Of a DNA stretch of 64,000 nt, positions 8,603 through 16,938 are shown in pieces (the first letter of the stretch is position 1; the number at the start of each line of letters is the position of its first letter). The position numbers were made by a program, and so were the translations under genes. The notes under the pieces are model-generated. The model saw only the letters and a list, made by a program, of their open reading frames with translations. It was not told the DNA's origin and made no database searches. This DNA comes from Planctomycetota bacterium (lineage in GTDB: Bacteria > Planctomycetota > JAJSAM01 > JAJVHW01), in assembly GCA_021776825.1 (NCBI GenBank), contig JAJFFG010000108.1, forward strand, positions 1-64,000, in the 5' to 3' direction.

Positions 8603-8665
8603 GTAGCAGCCTGTCGCGTCGGCGGTCTCTCGCACGGCGACGCCGAACCTCCGACAGGCGGCTAC
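8603..8665. repeat. dispersed palindromic repeat (family A, copy 2, inverted)
   Basis: Arms GTAGCAGCCTGTCG (8603-8616) and CGACAGGCGGCTAC (8652-8665) pair at 13 of 14 positions. Read on the minus strand the element aligns with the other two copies (TGTCGG.G.T.CGGC and GACGCGACAG). The minus-strand TAG at 8662-8664 in its arm is the stop codon of the PPIase gene. Copies 1 and 2 lie head to head between convergent genes. Confidence 0.75.
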
Positions 8666-10122
8666 TTGGGCTCCTTGCGGACGATGACGCCTTCGTCGGC
8701 GCGCACGTTGATCTGGAACTGTTCGATACGCGTCTGCACGAGCTCGTCGCGGATGACGCTCTTCACCTCGGCGAATGCCGGCGCGGGGCGGCGCTCGTCG
8801 ACGACGAGCAGGAAGTACCCGACGTCCGTGCGGATCGGGCCGAGCAGCGCGCCGATCTCGCCTTCGAACACGGCCCTCTCGAGATCGCTCTGACCCTTCA
8901 CCGTCAGACGCGTCCAGACGCTCGGCTCGCCGGCTGCCTTGCGCTTCTCGGCGTCCGTCTCCATCCGTTTCGCGACGCGCGTCACGATCGGGGCGAGCGG
9001 CACCTTGGCGCCGGTCTCGTCCTTGCCGCGGAACCCCGCGGCTGCGAGCACGTCGACCTTGGCGTTCATCGCATCGTTCCATGCGTCGCGGAACGTTCGA
9101 ATACCGAAGCCCTCGTCGCCCGGCTTCACCACGGCAGCGGGGATGAAGATGTGCCGCAGCGCCACGCGCTCGCCGTAGCGCTCGCGGTTCGCCTCCCAGT
9201 GGGTGCGCACGTCGGCGTCGCCGACCTGTGCCGAGAGCATGCGACGCAGCCCGATCCGGGCACGGAACACCGGGTCCCTCTGGAGGTCCGCTTCGCCGAT
9301 GCCCTTGGTCTTCTGCAGGAACTGATCGAACGTGACGCCGGTGCCCTTGACCTGAGGGTCCTTGGCGAAGCGCTCGCGCATCCCCTTGAGCGACTCCTCG
9401 ATGTCGGCATCGGTCACGACGACGCCGGCCTCTGCGAGGCGATGCTCGGTCGCGGCGGCCACGACGAGTTCACTGCGGACCGCGCTCACCATTTCGGGCG
9501 GCAGCTTGGCGCGGAGCTCACGGGCAAGGTCGAACCGATCCACAGTCCGATCGCCGACGGCTGCGAGCGCGCCGTTCGCGAGCTCGGAGTAGCGCACCTT
9601 CTGCTTGCGACGCAGCGCACCCAACCAGAGCTTGATGTAGTGCTCTGAGAGTTCCTCTTCCGGCTTCGAGCCGAGGTCCTGCTTGGCCATCTTCTGGCGG
9701 AGCAGGTACTCGCGCGCCGTGTCGATGAACTCGGCGCGACTCGAGGCCTCCGCATAGAGGTCCTGAAGCGACGCCTTGCCGCGACTCTCCGTCTTGATGC
9801 GCTCGTCCCACCGCGTGAGGTACTCGTCGATCTCCGTCTGGGAGACGCTGATGCTGCGTCGCGAGGCCTCGTTCGAGACGCAGAGGTCGTCCACGAGCTG
9901 CTCGAGGACCTTGCGGCCGCGCTCGGTGCCCTCGTAGGTCTGCGCGAGACGCTCGAGGAGCTGGGTCGCGGTGACATTGCGGCCGTGCACGCGAGCGACC
10001 ACGCCGGGAGGCAGGTTGTCGGTCGGGTCGCCGTCCTGCGCGCACGCCGGAGCGGCGATCGCGAGAGGCAACACGAGGCTCAGCATCAGGGTCAGCATCA
10101 GGGTCAGTAGGGCGGCGCGCAT
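8662..10122 (-). CDS. secreted parvulin-type peptidyl-prolyl isomerase (SurA/PpiC-like)
   Basis: A 486-residue exported foldase-like protein. A signal peptide with a leucine/methionine-repeat core ends near ACA|Q (residue 28). The body is a SurA-like helical chaperone region (VHGRNVTATQLLERLAQ, LVDDLCVSNEASRR) and the C-terminal third is a parvulin domain (RVALRHIFIPA ... LLGPIRTDVGYFLLVVDERR) interrupted by an insert of about 50 residues. ATG 10122 is preferred over 10152 because of a GGAGGA site directly upstream and because it starts the signal peptide. It would act in the periplasm on outer-membrane or secreted proteins. Immediately follows the 5'-nucleotidase-like gene. Confidence 0.85.
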   Translation of the reverse strand: MRAALLTLMLTLMLSLVLPLAIAAPACAQDGDPTDNLPPGVVARVHGRNVTATQLLERLAQTYEGTERGRKVLEQLVDDLCVSNEASRRSISVSQTEIDEYLTRWDERIKTESRGKASLQDLYAEASSRAEFIDTAREYLLRQKMAKQDLGSKPEEELSEHYIKLWLGALRRKQKVRYSELANGALAAVGDRTVDRFDLARELRAKLPPEMVSAVRSELVVAAATEHRLAEAGVVVTDADIEESLKGMRERFAKDPQVKGTGVTFDQFLQKTKGIGEADLQRDPVFRARIGLRRMLSAQVGDADVRTHWEANRERYGERVALRHIFIPAAVVKPGDEGFGIRTFRDAWNDAMNAKVDVLAAAGFRGKDETGAKVPLAPIVTRVAKRMETDAEKRKAAGEPSVWTRLTVKGQSDLERAVFEGEIGALLGPIRTDVGYFLLVVDERRPAPAFAEVKSVIRDELVQTRIEQFQINVRADEGVIVRKEPK

Positions 10123-10148
10123 CGATCCTCCGCCGGCAGCAGTCCGGC

Positions 10149-11507
10149 TCATCGCTTCTCGTCGGGCTCCAGGTCCCGCTCCGCGTCCAGGGGCATCCCG
10201 TCCGGGTCGAAGCCGCCATGCTCCTGGACCCAGTTCACGACCTCGTCACGCATGAGGCGCCCGGTGTCCTCGGTGGGGGCGGAGTCGATCCCGAAGTACT
10301 TGTCGACGTGGTCCCCGACGTACGAGTTCGTGGCGATCGTGTAGTCGGCGTCGGGGTCGAAGGCCTTGCCCAGCCGACCCTTCGCGTACTTCGGGAGCTG
10401 GCTCCCCTTGAGCGTCAGCTTGACCAGCGTGTTGTCGAACGGAAGCACGGTCCAGACATGCCGGATCTGGATCTCGCCGGCCTCGATGGTGCCGCGGATG
10501 CCGCCCATGTTCTGGTAGCCGAAGTCCGTGCCGAGCAGCTCCTTGTAGACGTGCTCGATCCGGCTGCGGAGGCGCTTCTTGGTCAGCCTCTCCGTCGCCT
10601 TCCCGATCACACCCGAGACCTGCTGGTCGACCTGACCCTCCCAGGTGTCGACGAGCTCCTTGACCTTGGGGTCGTTCGGCATCTCGTCCGGATCGATCTC
10701 GACGAGCCGGTACGTGAAGTCCGTAAGGGACTTCGTCTCGGTGTTCCACGTCAGCTCGATGACGCCGACGCGCTGGCCGTAGCACTTGGCCTGCACGATG
10801 CGCGTGCCCTCGACCTCCAGGGCCGTCTTCAGCTCGGTGTGCGTGTGACCGCCGACGATCACGTCGATGCCGGGGACGGCGCCGGCGAGCGCCGCGTCCT
10901 CCTCGACGCCGAGATGGGTCAATGCCACGACCACGTCACACCTCTTGCGCAACTCGGGGACGAGTCGCTTCGCGGCGGCGACCGGATCCTCGAATGTGCA
11001 TCCGAGGCTCGCTGTCCGCACCGTCAGGCCCGGAACGCGCTCGGTGATCAGTCCGAGCACGCCGATGCGCACGCCGCCGACCTCGAACACGCGATACGCC
11101 TCGTCGCCGAGTGGCTTGCCGTCCGGACCGGTGGCGTTGGCGCAGAGGAGGGGGAAGTCGGAGAGCTCGCGAAAGCCCTGGATGTGGTCCCAGCCGTGGT
11201 CGAACTCGTGGTTGCCGATGGCCACGGCGTCGTAGCCCATCGCACTCATGATCTCGAAGATGGGGCGGCCCTTGAACACGGTGGACACCGGCGTCCCGCT
11301 GATGCAGTCGCCGGCATCGAGGAACAGGGTGCTCGGGTTGCGCTTGCGGGCCTCACGCGCGACGGCGGCGATGGCCGCAGCCTTCTCGACGTGGCCGTGC
11401 AAGTCATTGGTGTGGACGATCTGGACCCGTCGCTCGGCCGGGGCGGAGGCGCACGCCGTGACGAGGACGCAGACCAAGAGGTGGAGCGCGAGGAGGCGTC
11501 GAAGCAT
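10149..11507 (-). CDS. 5'-nucleotidase/2',3'-cyclic phosphodiesterase-like lipoprotein (UshA family)
   Basis: A 452-residue periplasmic metallophosphatase. It starts with a lipoprotein signal whose lipobox is VTAC (Cys19). The metallophosphoesterase domain has all metal motifs: HTNDLHGH, LDAGDCISGTP, IGNHEFDHG, ALTHLG and VGGHTHTE. The C-terminal UshA substrate domain follows (QNMGGIRGTIEAGEI, TIATNSYVGDH). It probably releases phosphate or nucleosides from nucleotides outside the inner membrane. The frame is open to 11591, but ATG 11507 begins the signal peptide. The TGA overlaps a possible upstream ATG of the PPIase gene, so the two genes may be co-transcribed. Confidence 0.88.
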   Translation of the reverse strand: MLRRLLALHLLVCVLVTACASAPAERRVQIVHTNDLHGHVEKAAAIAAVAREARKRNPSTLFLDAGDCISGTPVSTVFKGRPIFEIMSAMGYDAVAIGNHEFDHGWDHIQGFRELSDFPLLCANATGPDGKPLGDEAYRVFEVGGVRIGVLGLITERVPGLTVRTASLGCTFEDPVAAAKRLVPELRKRCDVVVALTHLGVEEDAALAGAVPGIDVIVGGHTHTELKTALEVEGTRIVQAKCYGQRVGVIELTWNTETKSLTDFTYRLVEIDPDEMPNDPKVKELVDTWEGQVDQQVSGVIGKATERLTKKRLRSRIEHVYKELLGTDFGYQNMGGIRGTIEAGEIQIRHVWTVLPFDNTLVKLTLKGSQLPKYAKGRLGKAFDPDADYTIATNSYVGDHVDKYFGIDSAPTEDTGRLMRDEVVNWVQEHGGFDPDGMPLDAERDLEPDEKR

Positions 11508-11668
11508 GACGACCACGTTACGCACAGCTGCTCGGATCTGGAAAGACGGTGGGGGGCGCGGTTTGGTCCCGTCTGGATGCGTGGGCCTCACGGGATCCGC
11601 GTGTTTTTGGGCGGCGTGCCCTTCACCCGCCTCCTATTCTCGACGGCTTGGTTCGGAGGGTACCGCGG

Positions 11669-12286
11669 ATGCGCGCACGGAACGGGTGGACGAGAGCTCT
11701 GGCTGCGACGGCGCTTCTCGCGGCGTCGTTCGTGATGTCGGGTTGCGGCAGCGACGGAGCCACGCGCGGCGGCGGCTCGCACGTGGGGGCCGCCCTGGGC
11801 GGCGTCGGATTCGAGCCTGGAGACGCGGTCTCAGACGAGGTCTCGGTCACCTGGAAGAACCTCGATCCGGGCAATCCCCCGGTGACGCAGACGCTCGTGA
11901 ACGCGAGCTCGGAGACGGGCCGGCTGCTGAAGAGCGGTCGTGCTTCGTCGACCGCCACGCGGGTGATCTCCGACCAGGACATGGGCACGATGCTGGATGA
12001 GCTCGAGGACCTCGACTTCTTCGACCACGCCACTTCGGGTCTCGGTCTCACGAACGCCCCGTCGACGACGGGTCGGCGAGGGATCGTCGTCGTGACGCGT
12101 GGCGCGAAGACGTGGGGCATGATGCTGACGCCCGGGATGGGGCAGACGCCCGTCCCCAAGGTCTACACGGACTGCAAGAAGCTGATCTTCGCCGTGCACG
12201 GTGCGGTGCAGGGCTTCGAGGTGAAGATCAACGCCGATCCGGATCGCGTCTTCAGCGCCCCGTCGATCCGCATGAAGAGGCGCTAG
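11669..12286 (+). CDS. small lipoprotein of unknown function
   Basis: A 205-residue predicted lipoprotein; lipobox MSGC with Cys26 as the lipidated residue. The rest has no motif I recognise: a Ser/Thr-rich beta-type region followed by VPKVYTDCKKLIFAVHGAVQGFEVKI. ATG 11669 is chosen over the upstream open frame because it begins the signal peptide and has a GGAGGG site 8 nt upstream. Its TAG stop is the first codon inside the left arm of the 241-bp inverted-repeat element, so the original 3' end may have been altered by insertion. Confidence 0.75.
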   Translation: MRARNGWTRALAATALLAASFVMSGCGSDGATRGGGSHVGAALGGVGFEPGDAVSDEVSVTWKNLDPGNPPVTQTLVNASSETGRLLKSGRASSTATRVISDQDMGTMLDELEDLDFFDHATSGLGLTNAPSTTGRRGIVVVTRGAKTWGMMLTPGMGQTPVPKVYTDCKKLIFAVHGAVQGFEVKINADPDRVFSAPSIRMKRR

Positions 12287-12523
12287 CCCGGACTATTCAT
12301 GACGACTCACACACCTGAGCAGTTCAGACCGCCGATCTCCGCGTTGCGCCTCCTCCGAGACGGAACGGCGTCGCAGTTGTCGGCGCGCCTTGATCTCGAC
12401 GACCTGTCCTCGCTCAGGACGGGCCATTCGGCGCGTGCGGTGGCCCCCGCATACAGGCGGCTTCTGACCTCCCGGACGACGGTGGTCACGGCGTGCGCGA
12501 GCCTCATGAATAGGCCGGGCTAG
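12283..12523. mobile_element. MITE-like element with 20-bp terminal inverted repeats
   Basis: CTAGCCCGGACTATTCATGA (12283-12302) and the complement of TCATGAATAGGCCGGGCTAG (12504-12523) match at 19 of 20 positions, and similarity continues inward for about 12 more bases. The 241-bp unit has no transposase and fits a non-autonomous mobile element or a long structured repeat. It supplies the TAG stop of the upstream lipoprotein and ends 7 nt before the ATG of kdsB. No flanking target duplication is clear. Confidence 0.6.
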
Positions 12524-12530
12524 CCGCTCG

Positions 12531-13352
12531 ATGTCGACCGGCGCGGCGGATCGGGTCCTCGTGGTGATTCCGGCGCGCCTCGCCTCCACGCGACTGCCGC
12601 GCAAGGTGTTGGCGCAGGTCGACGGCAAGCCGCTCGTGCAGCACGTCGCCGAGCGCGCGATCGGGATCGACGGCGTGAGCGCGGTCATCGTGGCGACCGA
12701 CTCGGCCGAGGTCCTGGACGCCGTGAACGCCTTCGGTGGCACGGCTGCGCTGACGTCGGCGGACCACACGTCGGGCACCGATCGAGTGGCCGAGGTGGCC
12801 CGGGATCGCGACGAAGAGATCGTCCTGAACCTTCAGGGCGACGAACCGGAGTTCGAGGTTCGCGACGTCGAGGCGCTGATCTCCGCGATGCGAGCGGACC
12901 CGTCCCTCCCCATGGGTACCCTGGCGGCGCCAGCGGGAGGCGACGAGATCGGTCGACCCTCCGTCGTGAAGGTGGTGTGCGGCCTCGATGGTCGGGCGCT
13001 CTACTTCTCGCGTGCGCCGATCCCTCTGGATCGGGACGCGCGAGATGTCGGAGCCCGAGCTGGGGCTGCCCGCGATGTCGGAGCACCGGGTAGGGCAGAA
13101 CTGGCCCCGGTGCTGCGACACGTGGGGATCTATGCCTTCCGACGGGATGCGTTGCTGCGGTTCGCGTCCCTGCCGCCGACACCGTTGGAGCGTACGGAGC
13201 GGCTGGAGCAGCTCAGGGCGCTGGAGAACGGCTGGGCGATCGGCGTCGTACAAGGACACCGAGCCCCGCCCGGGATCGATACACCGGAAGACCTCGAGGC
13301 CTTCCGGATGCGCGTCGCGTTGGCGACGCGTGAGGAGGAGAGCGACTCGTGA
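12531..13352 (+). CDS. kdsB: 3-deoxy-manno-octulosonate (KDO) cytidylyltransferase
   Basis: A 273-residue enzyme that activates KDO with CTP for lipopolysaccharide inner-core synthesis. The N-terminal nucleotide-binding motif PARLASTRLPRKVL, the NLQGDEPE metal site and the APIPLDRD and LRHVGIYAFRRD motifs are family hallmarks. About 20 residues are inserted between IPLDRD and the HVGIYAF motif (DARDVGARAGAARDVG, an internal duplication). No clear ribosome site precedes the ATG, because the inverted-repeat element ends only 7 nt upstream. It overlaps pyrG by 4 nt, which makes sense since CTP synthase supplies its co-substrate. Confidence 0.93.
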   Translation: MSTGAADRVLVVIPARLASTRLPRKVLAQVDGKPLVQHVAERAIGIDGVSAVIVATDSAEVLDAVNAFGGTAALTSADHTSGTDRVAEVARDRDEEIVLNLQGDEPEFEVRDVEALISAMRADPSLPMGTLAAPAGGDEIGRPSVVKVVCGLDGRALYFSRAPIPLDRDARDVGARAGAARDVGAPGRAELAPVLRHVGIYAFRRDALLRFASLPPTPLERTERLEQLRALENGWAIGVVQGHRAPPGIDTPEDLEAFRMRVALATREEESDS

Positions 13353-15040
13353 CTCAGGCTTCCGGCAATTCGTCCCCCCAGAAGGTCACGCCGTCGCGGA
13401 GCGGACCGAAGCACATCTTCGTGACCGGTGGCGTCGTCAGCTCGCTCGGCAAGGGCCTGACCTGCGCCGCCCTCGGCATGCTCCTCGAGCAGCACGGGAT
13501 GAAGGTCGCCATGCAGAAGATGGACCCGTACATCAACGTCGATCCCGGCACGATGAACCCGTTCCAGCACGGCGAGGTCTACGTCACGGCCGACGGTGCG
13601 GAGACGGATCTCGATCTCGGCCACTACGAGCGCTTCACGCACGCGACCGTCACGCGCGACAGCAACTACACGACGGGCCAGATCTACAACGCGGTGATCG
13701 GCAAGGAGCGGCGGGGCGACTACCTCGGTGCCTGCATCCAGGTCATTCCGCACATCACGAACGAGATCAAGGACGGCATCCGCAACGCGCGTAGCGACGC
13801 CGACGTGATCATCACGGAGATCGGCGGCACGATCGGCGACATCGAGTCGCTCCCGTTCATCGAGGCCATCCGTCAGTTCGGGATCGAAGAGGGGCGCGAG
13901 AACTGCCTCTACATCCACCTGACGCTGCTCACGTATCTCCGGGCCGCGCGCGAGTTGAAGACCAAGCCGACCCAGCAGAGCGTCGGCAAGCTGCGCGAGA
14001 TCGGCATCATCCCGGACATCCTCGTGTGCCGCACCGAGCACCCGATGACCGGCGAGATCCGTTCCAAGCTCTCGCTCTTCTGCAACGTCGAGCCGGGCGC
14101 GGTCATCGAAGAGATGGACGTCAAGAACACCATCTACGAGGTCCCGCTGATGCTCCGCGAGCAGGGCCTCGATCAGCTCGTGCTCGACAAGCTCGGCCTG
14201 GTGTCGCGCGTGGACACACCGGATCTCTCGCAGTGGCGTCGCGTCGTCGACGCGGCGATCAACCCGGACCGTGAGGTCACGATCGCCGTCGTCGGCAAGT
14301 ACATCGATCTGCACGACGCGTACAAGTCCATCTACGAGGCGCTCGACCACGGCGGCCTCGCGAACCGAGTGCGCGTCGTGCTGAAGAAGGTCAACTCCGA
14401 CCGTCTCGATCCGGCCGAGCTCGACACCCTCTTCGACGGCGTCGGCGGTCTCCTGATCCCGGGTGGGTTCGGCGAGCGCGGCGTCGAGGGGAAGATCGCG
14501 GCGGCACGCTGGGCGGCCGACCACGACGTGCCGTACTTCGGGATCTGCCTGGGCATGCAGTGCGCGACGATCTTCGCAGCGCGCGCCCGCCTCGGACTCG
14601 ACGACGCGTACTCGCGCGAGTTCGACGAGCAGTGCATCGACCCGGTGATCGACCTGATGCCCGACCAGAAGAAGGTCACGCTGAAGGGCGGCACGATGCG
14701 GCTGGGTAGCTACCCGTGCCGCGTCGAGCCGGACAGCATCGCCGGCCGCGCGTACGGGCAGGACGTGGTGCACGAGCGGCACCGTCATCGGTTCGAGTAC
14801 AACAACGCGTATCGCGAACGGCTGGTCGGAGCGGGACTGCGGGTCACGGGCGTGTTCGAGGAAGCCGATCTTGTCGAGATCGTCGAGCTCGAGAACCACT
14901 CGTGGTTCGTCGGCGTGCAGTTCCACCCGGAGTTCCAGAGCAAGCCGACCGAACCGCATCCGCTCTTCTCGTCGTTCGTCGCGGCGTCGTGCCATCACGA
15001 GAGCCGCGAGCCGCAGCCCGGCGCCGAGATCGCCCGATGA
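13349..15040 (+). CDS. pyrG: CTP synthase
   Basis: A 563-residue glutamine-dependent CTP synthase. The N-terminal amidoligase domain shows KHIFVTGGVVSSLGKGL and DPYINVDPGTMNPFQHGEV; the C-terminal class I glutaminase domain has the nucleophile at about Cys400 in FGICLGMQ and the His-Glu pair in VQFHPEF. The GTG start overlaps the kdsB stop (GTGA) and adds about 18 residues before the usual beginning. The stop overlaps the next gene by 4 nt (ATGA). Placing pyrG between kdsB and DUF1844 suggests a coupled cell-envelope/nucleotide operon. Confidence 0.96.
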   Translation: MTQASGNSSPQKVTPSRSGPKHIFVTGGVVSSLGKGLTCAALGMLLEQHGMKVAMQKMDPYINVDPGTMNPFQHGEVYVTADGAETDLDLGHYERFTHATVTRDSNYTTGQIYNAVIGKERRGDYLGACIQVIPHITNEIKDGIRNARSDADVIITEIGGTIGDIESLPFIEAIRQFGIEEGRENCLYIHLTLLTYLRAARELKTKPTQQSVGKLREIGIIPDILVCRTEHPMTGEIRSKLSLFCNVEPGAVIEEMDVKNTIYEVPLMLREQGLDQLVLDKLGLVSRVDTPDLSQWRRVVDAAINPDREVTIAVVGKYIDLHDAYKSIYEALDHGGLANRVRVVLKKVNSDRLDPAELDTLFDGVGGLLIPGGFGERGVEGKIAAARWAADHDVPYFGICLGMQCATIFAARARLGLDDAYSREFDEQCIDPVIDLMPDQKKVTLKGGTMRLGSYPCRVEPDSIAGRAYGQDVVHERHRHRFEYNNAYRERLVGAGLRVTGVFEEADLVEIVELENHSWFVGVQFHPEFQSKPTEPHPLFSSFVAASCHHESREPQPGAEIAR

Positions 15041-15306
15041 GCGCCGACGAATCCGTCGAGCTCCCGAAGCCGTCGTTCGAGGTGTTGGTGCAGGTGCTCG
15101 TGAGTCCCTGCTTCGTCCACCTGGGCATCATCGAGAACCCCGCGACCGGAGAGCGTCAGATCGACCTCGTCCAAGCGCGCTGGGCGATCGATCTGCTCCA
15201 CGTGCTGCAGGAGAAGTCCGAGGGCGAGCGGACAACCGCGGAGACGGAACTGCTGGAGACGCTGCTGAAGCAGCTCCACGACGCGTACCTCCAATGCCGG
15301 GGGTAG
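15037..15306 (+). CDS. DUF1844 family protein
   Basis: An 89-residue protein that matches the DUF1844 pattern: FEVLVQVLVSPCFVHLGI near the start and QARWAIDLLHVLQEKSEGERTTAETELLETLL near the end. The family is small, helical and of unknown function. Its ATG overlaps the pyrG stop codon, so it is the third gene of a translationally coupled operon. The amphipathic first helix could associate with membrane, but this is a guess. Confidence 0.85.
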   Translation: MSADESVELPKPSFEVLVQVLVSPCFVHLGIIENPATGERQIDLVQARWAIDLLHVLQEKSEGERTTAETELLETLLKQLHDAYLQCRG

Positions 15307-15399
15307 CCGCGTCGGGGGAGCGCGGGCGGTAGATCGGGCCGCCACCGGCGACCCACGTCGCGAGCCGATCACGGTGGCGGCTGGCGCAATCGATCTGGG

Positions 15400-15522
15400 C
15401 CGACGCCCTCGTCCGATGGCCAACTGCATCACGAGGGTCGTCCGCGGTGCGCCAGCGGACCCGCATCGTGCCAGCCACGTCAGCGGCCGGGGCGGATCAG
15501 GAGATCCGCCCGTACGGCGCCG
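15400..15522 (+). repeat. long repeat family B, copy 1
   Basis: Runs from the CCGATGGCC segment through GTCGTCCGCGGTGCGCC to the palindrome GGGCGGATCAGGAGATCC plus GCCCGTACGGCGCCG. Its complement aligns along its whole length with 59172-59292 and 59517-59640. Confidence 0.75.
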
Positions 15523-15590
15523 TTGCGACAGCGATCGCGCGGGGTTGGCGGGGGCGGCGCGGATCCGGATCCCCACCCGGGGCGCGGACG

Positions 15591-15778
15591 TTGCGCGTCA
15601 GCGCAAGATCCGTGACGCGGGAGATGAGGCCACGCGCAAGGCTGTGCCTGAGGGGCTGCGCTCTCGCCAGGTGGGCGCCCACAGCCGCGGAGCCGACCAG
15701 GAACATGGGAGGCGCGGCGATTGCCGCATACCCCGATCCGCGTCACCAACCAACCGCTCTGCAATCGACGTGACCCCC
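15591..15778 (+). repeat. long repeat family C, copy 1
   Basis: Starts TTGCGCGTCAGCGCAAGATC, contains GATGAGGCCACGC, CCGCGGAGCCGACCAGGAAC and ATGGGAGGCGCGGCGATTGC, and ends CTGCAATCGACGTGACCCCC. It is separated from the other three copies by family B material. Confidence 0.8.
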
Positions 15779-15954
15779 GCCGGGGCGGATCAGGAGTCCG
15801 CCCGTACGACGGGATCCGCGTGGTCCACGGCGCCGTAGGGGTGGGTCTCCTGACCCACCCGCGCCGACGACGGATCGCGCGGGCGACGCGGGTGGCTGGC
15901 GCACCCGAGCGGTGACGGAGATGCGCACGAGTGATGGCGATGCCGATTGCTGCC

Positions 15955-16072
15955 CGGCGTCGACCGATGGCCGCGCGGATCACGATGGTCGTCCGCCTAG
16001 CGCCATCGGACCGGCCTCGCGCGGATGACCCCAGCGGGCGGGGCGGACCAGGGGGTCCGCCCCTACGGCGCC
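15955..16072 (+). repeat. long repeat family B, copy 2
   Basis: Runs from CGTCGACCGATGGCC through GATGGTCGTCCGCC and CATCGGACCGGCCTCGCGCG to the palindrome GGGCGGACCAGGGGGTCC plus GCCCCTACGGCGCCG. Its complement is strikingly similar to 59172-59292 (shared CATCCGCGCGAGGC and GGTCCGATGGCGCT). Confidence 0.8.
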
Positions 16073-16140
16073 GCTGACGTAGCGATCGCCCCAGGTGGGA
16101 GGAGGAGAGAGGCGCCGGATCCTCACCCGGGGCGCGGCGG

Positions 16141-16705
16141 TTGCGCGTCAGCGCAGGCGCCGTGACGCGGGAGATGTGTGCGCGCAGGTCCTCGACCGAG
16201 ACGGCCGGCGCTCGCATGACGCGTAACGAGACCGAGCACACACCAGACAACAACGGAGGCGCGGCGATTGCCGTATGTCCCGATGCGCGTCCACCAGCCC
16301 ACGGCCTGCAATCGACGTGACCCCGGGGCGGGGCGGTTGCGCGTCAGCGCAGGCGCCGTGACGCGGGGAATGCGTGCGCGCAGGTCCTCGACCGAGACGG
16401 CGGGAACTCGCGTGACGCGTGACGAGACCGAGCACACGCCAGACAGCAACAGAGGGCGCGGCGATTGCCGCATGCCCCGATGGGTGTCATCAACCGGCGC
16501 CGTGCAATCGCCGTGACCGCCCGGCGTCAGCGCAAGATCCGTGACGCGGGAGATGAGGCCACGCAAGGGTGCGACCGATGCCGGTGGCGTTCGAGTGAGA
16601 GCCCTCGCACCCGCGGAGCCGACCAGAAACATGGGAGGCGCGGCGATTGCCACTGCGTCGACGCGCGCCCACCGGCAACGCCCGCCGCAATCGGCGTGAC
16701 CCCGC
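16141..16705 (+). repeat. long repeat family C, three tandem copies
   Basis: Copies begin at 16144, 16341 and 16524 (periods 197 and 183 bp) with GCGTCAGCGCA and end near 16324, 16519 and 16700 with GCAATCG-CGTGACC. The first two share a long centre (CAGGTCCTCGACCGAGACGG); the third instead has the centre of copy 1 (CCGCGGAGCCGACCAG), so the copies are mosaics. Confidence 0.85.
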
Positions 16706-16773
16706 GGCGGCTGTCCCCCCCGTTTGCTCTCCTTGGAGCACGGAAGCGTTCCGGCAGGTGATCTTCCTCACGC

Positions 16774-16802
16774 TTGCTGTTGGGTCGGCGGACCAGTACA
16801 TT
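16774..16802 (+). promoter_or_regulatory. candidate promoter of the sigma factor gene
   Basis: TTGCTG (16774-16779) and TACATT (16797-16802) are spaced by 17 bp at the edge of the repeat block, upstream of the FliA-like sigma gene. A start site near 16809 is expected. Confidence 0.4.
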
Positions 16803-16804
16803 CC

Positions 16805-16831
16805 CTACATGTAGTGGTGTTATCCGATAAC
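16805..16831. promoter_or_regulatory. two operator-like palindromes
   Basis: CTACATGTAG (16805-16814, perfect 10-bp palindrome) and GTTATCCGATAAC (16819-16831, perfect 6-bp arms around one base) lie immediately downstream of the candidate -10 box. They stand out as AT-rich in a GC-rich region. Position at +1 to +23 suits repressor binding; the regulator is unknown. Confidence 0.4.
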
Positions 16832-16938
16832 TCCACTGCGGGCACGGCACGGCACGCAGTCGATGCGCAAGAATGAGTCGCCACTGTGCGATGCGCTCGG
16901 CGAAGGCGATCGGCCGAACGTGGGAGGACTCTGCCTTG

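Larger units (their letters stand above)
15307..16770. repeat. gene-free block of interleaved long repeats
   Basis: No credible gene lies here. The block is built from two repeat types: family B (about 115-120 bp, with a GGGCGGAyCAGGnGrTCCGCCC palindrome) at about 15400-15522 and 15955-16072 plus fragments near 15780-15860, and family C (about 180-195 bp, from GCGTCAGCGCA to GCAATCGACGTGACCCC) at 15591-15778 and in three tandem copies from 16141. Related copies of both occur in opposite orientation at 58.8-59.6 kb. Arg-rich open frames here are by-products of GC content. Confidence 0.85.

Noticed and set aside
12299..12523. 74-codon forward open frame inside the inverted-repeat element
   Set aside because: No ribosome site, no family similarity, and its ends coincide with the element arms.
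15480..16801. Several reverse open frames (common motif ISRVTDLALT) in the repeat block
   Set aside because: They arise from repeated GC-rich DNA, have no ribosome sites and change length between copies; described as repeats instead.
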